A stretch of DNA of 33,289 nucleotides. Origin: an uncultured Porphyromonadaceae bacterium (GTDB lineage Bacteria > Bacteroidota > Bacteroidia > Bacteroidales > Muribaculaceae). Positions 1-6,542 of the stretch are shown piece after piece. Positions within the stretch are counted from its first letter, which is position 1; every line of letters starts with the position of its first letter. The position numbers and the translations under genes are program-made. The stretch is from the NCBI GenBank assembly GCA_947174915.1, contig CAMWKV010000006.1:1-33289 (forward strand), read 5' to 3'. The notes under the pieces were generated by a model. It was not told where the DNA came from. It saw only the letters and a list, made by a program, of their open reading frames with translations, and searched no databases.

Positions 1-30
1 CTCTACAAGTAATCCCGCCTAAAAACATTC

Positions 31-72
31 AGCCTGACAGGGGACAGCACGCAGGCTCACCCCTGTCAGGCT
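31..72. terminator. Strong hairpin at the left edge, probable terminator
   Basis: A perfect 13-bp inverted repeat (arms 31-43 and 60-72, core CCTGACAGGGG) encloses a 16-base loop. On the plus strand it is followed by TGAAAATCC, not a T run. On the minus strand it runs into GTTTTT. It most likely ends a plus-strand gene left of the window or works in both directions, and it separates that gene from the dehydrogenase that follows. Confidence 0.6.
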
Positions 73-139
73 TGAAAATCCAAGCTCAGAACAAACTCAA
101 TTATCTCCTCAACAACCTTTGATTTTTACATTCCGCACA

Positions 140-2953
140 ATGGAAGAAAAAGACAGAAAATACGCAGAATTTATCAATGCGATAAGCCGCAAAGTATCGC
201 GCGACCGTATATATACCGATGACCTCCGACTCCTTGCATGGGGTACGGATGCCGGCTTCTATAGAATGCTTCCCCGCGTCGTGGTACGTGCTGCCAATGA
301 AGAAGAAGTTTCGATGATACTGCAAGAAGCATCGCGTCTGAATCTGCCTGTCACCTTCCGTGCAGCCGGCACCAGCCTCTCAGGACAGGCCATCTCGGAC
401 TCCATCCTCCTTGTCGCCGGCAAGTTTTGGGAAAAATATCGTATACTCGATCCGGAAGCTACGGCCATCGCCATGCAGCCCGGCATCATAGGTCTGCGAG
501 TATCTGAGATACTCAAGCCCTATGGCCGTGTATTTCCCCCGGATCCTGCCTCCAAGAAATCCGCAATGGTCGGCGGTATCGTCGCCAACAATGCCTCCGG
601 CATGAAATGCGGTATACACGCCAACAGTGACAAAGTACTCCGTTCGCTCCGTCTGATTCTCTCCGACGGCTCTGTACTGGACACTGCCGACGAAGCCTCA
701 CGCGAGGAATTCCGTCGCACACACGCGTCACTCATCGCCGAAATCGAAGCTATCCGCGACGAGATACGCAACGACGCAGAGACACTCAATCTGCTCAAAC
801 ATAAATACGCCATCAAGAACGTTACGGGCCTCAACATGCTGCCTTTTGTAGTATTCGACGACCCGTTCGACATCATAGCCCACTGCATGGTAGGCAGTGA
901 AGGCACACTCGCTTTCATGAGCGAAATTACTATGAACACCGACGTCGAGGTGCCATTTGCAGCATCGGCGATGGTGTACTTCGACGACCTCAAGGAAGCC
1001 TGCCGTGCCGTTGTTGCACTGCGCAAAGCAGGCAGCGTACAGGCCTGCGAACTACTCGACCGCAAGTCCCTTGCTTCTGTCGGTGACAAAACAGGTGAAG
1101 GTCTCACTGCCCTCCTCCTCCAGACCGAGGCCATGACCGAGGCCGAGCTTAAGACCCGCATGGATGCATCACTTGAAGTCCTCAAAGATTTCAAGCTCTT
1201 CAAACCAGCACATTTCTCCACCGACCCCGAAGAAGTAGCCGCATGGTGGCTCACACGCTCCGGCGTGTTCCCTGCTGTCGGTGGTACTCGTCCGCTCGGC
1301 ACAACAGCACTCATCGAAGACATCGCATTCCATATCGAAGACCTCCCCGAGGCTACTATGGCTCTTGCTAAACTCATCGAAGACTGCGGGTACAACGATG
1401 CATGCATCTATGGGCATGCACTCGAAGGCAACTACCACTTCGTTATCGCCCAGTCGTTCGAGAACCAGGCCGACATCGACAAGTACACCCATCTGATGCA
1501 GGAACTCGAGAATCTCGTTGTCAACCGTTTCAAGGGTTCACTCAAGGCCGAACACGGTACGGGGCGCAACATGGCTCCCTTCGTCGAATCCGAATGGGGT
1601 CCCAAAGTGTGGTCGCTGATGAAGCGTCTCAAAAAAGCATTCGACCCGGCCAATCTTCTCAACCCCGGCGTGATATTCAATGACGATCCGCAGTGCTTCA
1701 TCCGCAACATGAAGCCGCTGCCTCTTACCGACCCTCATGTCAACAAGTGTATCGAGTGCGGCTTCTGCGAGGTGAACTGCGTAAGCTGCGGCCTCACCCT
1801 CTCGGCTCGCCAACGCATCGTCGCTCAACGTGAAATATCGCGTCTGACACGTACAGGCGAAGATCCGGAGCGTCTCAAACGTCTCAATGAACAATTCCGC
1901 TACTATGGCACCGACACCTGCGCCGGCGACGGCCTATGCAGCACCTCGTGCCCGATGAAAATCAATACCGCCGACATGATCCACGACATCCGTGAAGCTC
2001 AACTGTCGGCAACGGCACGCAAGGTAGGTAAATGGTCGGCCGAGCATCTTGCCGGCTTGTCTACCGGCCTCCGACTGATGCTTGGCGCCGCCAACATCGG
2101 CCATACAGTCCTCGGTGACAAAGGCGTCAGCGCTGTCGGACGCACACTCCACCGCGTAGGTATACCTCTGTGGACACCGTCACTCCCCAAAGCCTTCTAT
2201 CCCGGCGGACTCACAAAGAAAAAGTCCGAGCCGAGCAATCGCAAACTTGTTTATTTCCCCTCTTGCCTCAACCGCGTGATGGGTCCGAGTGAGGAAAGCG
2301 GCAAGACGGAAGCTCTCGCGGACGTTTTCGTACGCCTGTGCAACAAAGCCGGCTACGAAGTAATATTCCCGGAGAATATGGAAGGACTCTGCTGCGGTAT
2401 GATATGGGAGAGCAAAGGTATGCCCGACATCGCCGACAGCAAGACACGCGAACTCGAAGCCGCTCTTCAGGTAGCTTCGCAGGGTGGTACCATCCCCGTG
2501 GTATGTGACCAGAGCCCCTGTCTGCACCGCATGCGCGACCATATCAAGAGCATGAAGCTCTACGAGCCGTCAGAGTTCATCCACGACTATCTCGCCCCGC
2601 ATCTTGAGTTCCATCCTCACGACACATCAATTGCGGTACACGTCACTTGCTCGAGTCGTCGCATGGGTCTGGGAGATAAGATTATTGCCCTCGCCAAGAA
2701 GTGCTCCACCAAGGTCACAGTACCGTCGGAAATCGGCTGTTGCGGCTTCGCAGGCGACAAGGGTTTCACTCACCCCGAACTCAACGCCTGGGCACTACGC
2801 AAACTACGCGGACAGCTCGAGGCCGCCAATGTTGTAGCCGGTTACTCCAATTCACGAACCTGCGAGATAGGCCTGACAACCAACGGCGGAGTACCCTACA
2901 AGTCAATTGTATACCTCGTTGACGCTTGTACTACTCCCCAAAAAGGAGAATAA
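140..2953 (+). CDS. FAD-binding and Fe-S-binding 2-hydroxyacid dehydrogenase (D-lactate dehydrogenase type, GlcD-GlcF fusion)
   Basis: A 937-residue fusion of a GlcD-like flavoprotein and a GlcF-like Fe-S protein, expected to oxidise a D-2-hydroxyacid such as D-lactate and pass electrons to the respiratory chain. The FAD PP-loop is visible (GTSLSGQ, 77-83), then GGIVANNASG, the VGSEGTL motif and the FAD-oxidase C-terminal signature HGTGRN. A ferredoxin-type cluster follows (C537, C540, C543, C547), with a second partial CxxxxxCxxxCP cluster and two CCG cysteine-rich domains (GLCCGM, IGCCGF). I start at the ATG at 140 rather than the upstream in-frame TTG at 119; AACCTTTG at 114-121 resembles a Bacteroidetes -7 box and would put the transcript start just before this ATG. 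The close relative YdiJ acts on D-2-hydroxyglutarate, so the substrate is not certain. The gene is 48 bases upstream of the MurNAc salvage genes on the same strand, which favours D-lactate, the by-product of MurQ. Confidence 0.85.
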   Translation: MEEKDRKYAEFINAISRKVSRDRIYTDDLRLLAWGTDAGFYRMLPRVVVRAANEEEVSMILQEASRLNLPVTFRAAGTSLSGQAISDSILLVAGKFWEKYRILDPEATAIAMQPGIIGLRVSEILKPYGRVFPPDPASKKSAMVGGIVANNASGMKCGIHANSDKVLRSLRLILSDGSVLDTADEASREEFRRTHASLIAEIEAIRDEIRNDAETLNLLKHKYAIKNVTGLNMLPFVVFDDPFDIIAHCMVGSEGTLAFMSEITMNTDVEVPFAASAMVYFDDLKEACRAVVALRKAGSVQACELLDRKSLASVGDKTGEGLTALLLQTEAMTEAELKTRMDASLEVLKDFKLFKPAHFSTDPEEVAAWWLTRSGVFPAVGGTRPLGTTALIEDIAFHIEDLPEATMALAKLIEDCGYNDACIYGHALEGNYHFVIAQSFENQADIDKYTHLMQELENLVVNRFKGSLKAEHGTGRNMAPFVESEWGPKVWSLMKRLKKAFDPANLLNPGVIFNDDPQCFIRNMKPLPLTDPHVNKCIECGFCEVNCVSCGLTLSARQRIVAQREISRLTRTGEDPERLKRLNEQFRYYGTDTCAGDGLCSTSCPMKINTADMIHDIREAQLSATARKVGKWSAEHLAGLSTGLRLMLGAANIGHTVLGDKGVSAVGRTLHRVGIPLWTPSLPKAFYPGGLTKKKSEPSNRKLVYFPSCLNRVMGPSEESGKTEALADVFVRLCNKAGYEVIFPENMEGLCCGMIWESKGMPDIADSKTRELEAALQVASQGGTIPVVCDQSPCLHRMRDHIKSMKLYEPSEFIHDYLAPHLEFHPHDTSIAVHVTCSSRRMGLGDKIIALAKKCSTKVTVPSEIGCCGFAGDKGFTHPELNAWALRKLRGQLEAANVVAGYSNSRTCEIGLTTNGGVPYKSIVYLVDACTTPQKGE

Positions 2954-3001
2954 ATAAGAATATTAAACAAAATTATATAACAACCAACCATTAACACATT
3001 T

Positions 3002-4198
3002 ATGTCTGAAACTAATACAGCCCAGGCCAAATCAAAGAAGGGTGGTCGACTACTCGCACTGGACATCCTGCGCGGTATCACCATTGCCGGCATGATTATG
3101 GTAAATAATCCGGGCTCATGGGGACATATATACGCACCGCTGGAGCATGCCGAGTGGAACGGTCTTACACCCACCGACCTGGTATTCCCCTTCTTCATGT
3201 TTATCATGGGCGTATCTACTTATTTCTCCCTGCGCAAGTATAATTTCGAGTTCAGTTGGGCATCATTTGCCAAAATTCTCCGTCGCACAGTTGTCATTTA
3301 CCTCATCGGTATTGCCATCGCATGGTTCGGCCTCACTCTTCGCGGAGTAATGGGCGAAAAGACCTTCCTGGAGGCCATCAACAACTTCGACAGAATCCGC
3401 CTCCTTGGCGTAATGCCTCGCTTGGCTCTCTGCTACGGCATAGGCGCCACCTGTGCACTGCTTATACCAAAGAAAGGCCTGCCATGGACCATTGCAGGCA
3501 TGCTTGTCGTATATGCTTTCATCCTCGTGTTCGGCAACGGTTTCGAGTTCTCGGACCGCAATATCATCGCCATCGTCGACCGCACCATCCTCGGTGAGAA
3601 TCACATGTACGCCGACACTGTCGGCGGCGTTCGCCTCAAACTCGATCCCGAAGGCCTCGTCAGCACCCTCCCCTCCATCGCGCACATGCTCATCGGCTAT
3701 CTGTGCGGCTCCCTGATTCTCGGCACCAAAGACAATAGCGAACGCATCAACCGCTTATTCATCGTAGGTACTATACTCACCTTCGCCGGTCTGCTTCTAA
3801 GCTACGGTCTGCCCATCAACAAGAAAGTGTGGTCACCCACCTTCGTGCTCACCACCTGCGGTCTTGCATCAAGCTTCCTGGCTCTCCTGATATGGATTAT
3901 TGACATCAAGGGCTATAAGCGCTGGTGCCGCTTCTTCGAAGCCTTCGGTGTGAACCCCCTCTTCATGTACTGTCTCGGTGCTGTGCTTAGTATAGTTTTC
4001 GGCAGTGTCCGCGTTCCCTACGCTGTCGCTGCCTCCGGCTACACTTCTTTCAACGGCTGGCTCTACAACGCCATTTACGTTCCCGTATGTGGCGGTGACA
4101 TGACACTCGCTTCACTTCTCTCCGCTCTTATATTTGTAATGTTTAACTGGTGTATTGGATACGTCCTCTACAAAAAGAAAATCTATATCTCGATATGA
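3002..4198 (+). CDS. murT: DUF5009/HGSNAT-family multi-pass membrane protein, probable MurNAc transporter (MurT-like)
   Basis: A 398-residue inner-membrane protein with about ten hydrophobic segments. Near the N-terminus it carries the family signature LDILRGITIAGMIMVN, then NNPGSW and HAEWNGLTPTDLVFPFF (H49). This places it with the DUF5009/NagX proteins and with human heparan-alpha-glucosaminide N-acetyltransferase, which uses a histidine in the equivalent region. From memory, the Tannerella forsythia murTKQ operon has a membrane protein in this position that was assigned as the MurNAc transporter. The kinase and etherase genes directly downstream give the same layout here, which is why I use the symbol. 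The stop overlaps the kinase start (ATGA), so the two are translationally coupled. An alternative is a membrane acetyltransferase acting on an amino sugar. The family call is firm and the transport role is inferred. Confidence 0.7.
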   Translation: MSETNTAQAKSKKGGRLLALDILRGITIAGMIMVNNPGSWGHIYAPLEHAEWNGLTPTDLVFPFFMFIMGVSTYFSLRKYNFEFSWASFAKILRRTVVIYLIGIAIAWFGLTLRGVMGEKTFLEAINNFDRIRLLGVMPRLALCYGIGATCALLIPKKGLPWTIAGMLVVYAFILVFGNGFEFSDRNIIAIVDRTILGENHMYADTVGGVRLKLDPEGLVSTLPSIAHMLIGYLCGSLILGTKDNSERINRLFIVGTILTFAGLLLSYGLPINKKVWSPTFVLTTCGLASSFLALLIWIIDIKGYKRWCRFFEAFGVNPLFMYCLGAVLSIVFGSVRVPYAVAASGYTSFNGWLYNAIYVPVCGGDMTLASLLSALIFVMFNWCIGYVLYKKKIYISI

Positions 4199-5043
4199 TA
4201 CTTATTGCCGACTGCGGTAGCACCAAGATTGACTGGTGTCTCCTCAATAAAACCCGCGTAGAAAAGCAGGTCTTCACCCTGGGCATGAACGCCGTTATGC
4301 TCACCGAAGAAGAAATGCGCGAGCGTCTCGCAGCCGAACTCCTCCCCGAATTAGGTGACCTGACCAAGAATGTTGTAGCCGTATATTTCTATGGCGCCGG
4401 CTGCATCTCGCCCGAAGTTTGCGGCAACGTGGCGCGCGCTATCAAGCACAACATCCCCTCTGCCGAGACCATCGAAGTGTACTCCGACCTCCTGGCAGCT
4501 GCCCGCGCCCTCTGCGGCCACGAACCCGGTATCGCCTGCATCATGGGCACCGGCTCCAACTCCTGCCTCTATGACGGCACCGGTATTGCTGCCAATGTAT
4601 CGCCCCTCGGCTTCATCCTCGGCGACGAAGGTTCCGGCGCTGTTCTGGGCAAGCTCTTCCTCGGCGACGTGCTCAAGAAGCAGCTCCCCGCTGAGATCTG
4701 CGCGCAGTTCCTCGAAGAATACAATCTCGACCTGCTTACCATCATCCGCCGCGTGTACAAGGAACCTCAGGGCAACCGCTTCCTTGCGTCCGTGACACCC
4801 TTCCTGAGCAAGAATATCAACGTACCCGAGATTCATGAACTCGTACTCAATGCATTCCGCGCCTTCTTCCGCCGCAATATCAAGCAGTACGACAACTATC
4901 AGAACCTCCCCGTCAACATCATCGGCTCTATCGCCTACTACTTCAAGAGCGTACTCGAAGAAGCAGCAGCAGCCGAAGGCTGCACCATCGGCAACATCGT
5001 CAAGAGCCCCATGGAAGGTCTGCTGAAGTTCCACACAGTATAA
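4195..5043 (+). CDS. murK: BadF/BadG/BcrA/BcrD-type amino-sugar kinase, probable MurNAc kinase
   Basis: A 282-residue ASKHA-fold kinase that should phosphorylate an amino sugar at O6 using ATP. The N-terminal phosphate-1 loop is IADCGSTKIDW. The second glycine-rich loop is IMGTGSNS. The adenosine region is ILGDEGSGA. I start at the ATG at 4195, which overlaps the murT stop in an ATGA arrangement; an upstream GTG at 4150 would overlap murT by 49 bases and precede the conserved first strand. The position between a MurT-like protein and MurQ suggests MurNAc as substrate, giving the MurNAc-6-phosphate that MurQ needs. Homologues are often annotated as N-acetylglucosamine kinase, and GlcNAc remains possible. 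Confidence 0.8.
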   Translation: MILIADCGSTKIDWCLLNKTRVEKQVFTLGMNAVMLTEEEMRERLAAELLPELGDLTKNVVAVYFYGAGCISPEVCGNVARAIKHNIPSAETIEVYSDLLAAARALCGHEPGIACIMGTGSNSCLYDGTGIAANVSPLGFILGDEGSGAVLGKLFLGDVLKKQLPAEICAQFLEEYNLDLLTIIRRVYKEPQGNRFLASVTPFLSKNINVPEIHELVLNAFRAFFRRNIKQYDNYQNLPVNIIGSIAYYFKSVLEEAAAAEGCTIGNIVKSPMEGLLKFHTV

Positions 5044-5060
5044 CAATTATCTCAAACAAT

Positions 5061-5891
5061 ATGGCATTCGTAAAAATCAGCGAGCAGTCCTCGCTCTACA
5101 ACGATCTTGAGAAGAAAAGCGTAGGAGAAATCCTCCACGACATCAACAACGAAGATAAGAAGGTAGCCCTCGCCGTAGAAAAGGCTATCCCCGCTATCGA
5201 AAAACTCGTAGAAGAAATCGTACCCCGCATGAAGCGTGGCGGCCGCATCTTCTACATGGGTGCCGGCACCTCCGGCCGTCTCGGTGTTCTCGATGCCTCT
5301 GAGATTCCTCCCACATTCGGTATGGATCCCACTTGGGTTATCGGCCTCATCGCCGGCGGTGATACTGCTCTCCGCAACCCCGTGGAAAATGCCGAAGATG
5401 ACACCCTCCAGGGCTGGCGCGACCTCGAAGCATTCGATATCAACGACAAAGACACCGTCATCGGTATCGCCGCTTCAGGTACTACTCCCTACGTAATCGG
5501 TGCTATCAAGGAAGCCCGCAAGCACGGTATCCTCACCGCCGCCATCACTTCCAACCCTGATGCTCCCGTGAGCGAAGCTGCCGACATCGCCATTGAGATG
5601 GTAGTAGGTCCGGAATACGTCACCGGCAGCTCCCGTATGAAGAGCGGTACAGGCCAGAAGATGATCTGCAACATGATCACCACTTCCGTCATGATCAAGA
5701 TGGGTCGTGTAAAAGGCAACAAGATGGTGAACATGCAGCTCTCCAACGCCAAACTCGTTGACCGCGGCACACGCATGATTGTCGAAGAACTCGGTATGGA
5801 CTACGAAGATGCTAAGCGTCTTCTCCTCATGCACGGCTCCGTGAAGAAAGCTGTGGATGCTTACCGTGGCATCGAATCCACCGAAGAATAA
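5061..5891 (+). CDS. murQ: N-acetylmuramic acid 6-phosphate etherase
   Basis: A 276-residue cytoplasmic SIS-domain lyase that splits MurNAc-6-phosphate into GlcNAc-6-phosphate and D-lactate. The SIS phosphosugar site is clear: GAGTSGRLG at 67-75, followed by DASEIPPTFG with E81 at the place of the family's catalytic glutamate, then ASGTTPYVIGA and TGSSRMKSGTGQKM. It is about 20 residues shorter than E. coli MurQ (298), mostly at the C-terminus. The start lies 17 bases after the kinase stop and the next gene starts 3 bases after its own stop, so it is within an operon. It closes a transport-kinase-etherase series for MurNAc recovered from peptidoglycan. Confidence 0.95.
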   Translation: MAFVKISEQSSLYNDLEKKSVGEILHDINNEDKKVALAVEKAIPAIEKLVEEIVPRMKRGGRIFYMGAGTSGRLGVLDASEIPPTFGMDPTWVIGLIAGGDTALRNPVENAEDDTLQGWRDLEAFDINDKDTVIGIAASGTTPYVIGAIKEARKHGILTAAITSNPDAPVSEAADIAIEMVVGPEYVTGSSRMKSGTGQKMICNMITTSVMIKMGRVKGNKMVNMQLSNAKLVDRGTRMIVEELGMDYEDAKRLLLMHGSVKKAVDAYRGIESTEE

Positions 5892-5894
5892 ACC

Positions 5895-6542
5895 ATGCGA
5901 CGTCTCTTTCTTCTGCCGGCTCTCGTCATGTCGTTCTTAGCGGCCAATGCTCAGGACACCTTCCATGAGCAGCGCGCTACTCTCTTCGAACTTCTGCCCG
6001 TCGACAGCACCAACATCGTATTCCTCGGCAACAGTCTCACCAACGGCTGCGAGTGGCACGAGCTCATAGGCAACCCCAAAGTAATCGGCCGTGGTATCAG
6101 CGGTGATACCGCTCCCGGTGTCTATGCGCGTCTTGATCCTATCGTGAAGGGACATCCCGAAAAGATTTTCCTCATGATTGGCGTCAACGACGTAAGCCAT
6201 GCCCTCAGCGCCGACTCTATCGCCACTGATATCGCCAAGGTACTCGACAAGATTACAGCAGAGACACCTTCGACTAAGGTGTACCTCCAGTCGTGCCTGC
6301 CGTTCAACGAATCTTTCAACCGTTGGAAGAATCTTGCCGGTCGCCAGCAAGTAATTCTTGATCTCCACAAGAACCTTGAGCGTATGGCAGCCGAGCGCGG
6401 CATCACCTGGATCAACCTCTACCCTCTCTTCAGCGACGGAGAGGACAATCTGCGCAAGGAATTCACCAACGACGGCTTGCATCTTCTCGGCCCCGCCTAC
6501 ATGGTGTGGAAAGAGGCAGTCCTTCCGTATGTGAATGAATAA
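5895..6542 (+). CDS. Secreted SGNH/GDSL-family hydrolase
   Basis: A 215-residue protein with a signal peptide (MRRLFLLPALVMSFLAANAQ) and an SGNH esterase fold. Block I is FLGNSLTNG with the nucleophile S47, block II is RGISGDT, block III is IGVND, and block V is NDGLHL with D193 and H196 completing the catalytic set. Family members remove acetyl groups from sugars or cleave other esters, and the protein should act in the periplasm. The gene is 3 bases after murQ and overlaps the helicase start by 8 bases. An O-acetyl-peptidoglycan or amino-sugar deacetylase role fits the neighbours but is inference. The substrate cannot be read from the sequence. Confidence 0.85.
   Translation: MRRLFLLPALVMSFLAANAQDTFHEQRATLFELLPVDSTNIVFLGNSLTNGCEWHELIGNPKVIGRGISGDTAPGVYARLDPIVKGHPEKIFLMIGVNDVSHALSADSIATDIAKVLDKITAETPSTKVYLQSCLPFNESFNRWKNLAGRQQVILDLHKNLERMAAERGITWINLYPLFSDGEDNLRKEFTNDGLHLLGPAYMVWKEAVLPYVNE

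Noticed and set aside
520-1407. A 295-codon minus-strand frame inside the dehydrogenase gene.
   Set aside because: Very rich in Ser and Arg, with no recognisable domain, opposite conserved FAD-domain codons. It follows from the codon bias of the real gene.
4351-5046. A 231-codon minus-strand frame opposite the amino-sugar kinase.
   Set aside because: Antisense to kinase motifs, with no recognisable protein features.
5061-5891. MurQ about 20 residues shorter than E. coli, considered as a truncation.
   Set aside because: All SIS motifs and the catalytic glutamate are present and the frame closes naturally 3 bases before the next gene, so it is a normal shorter family member.
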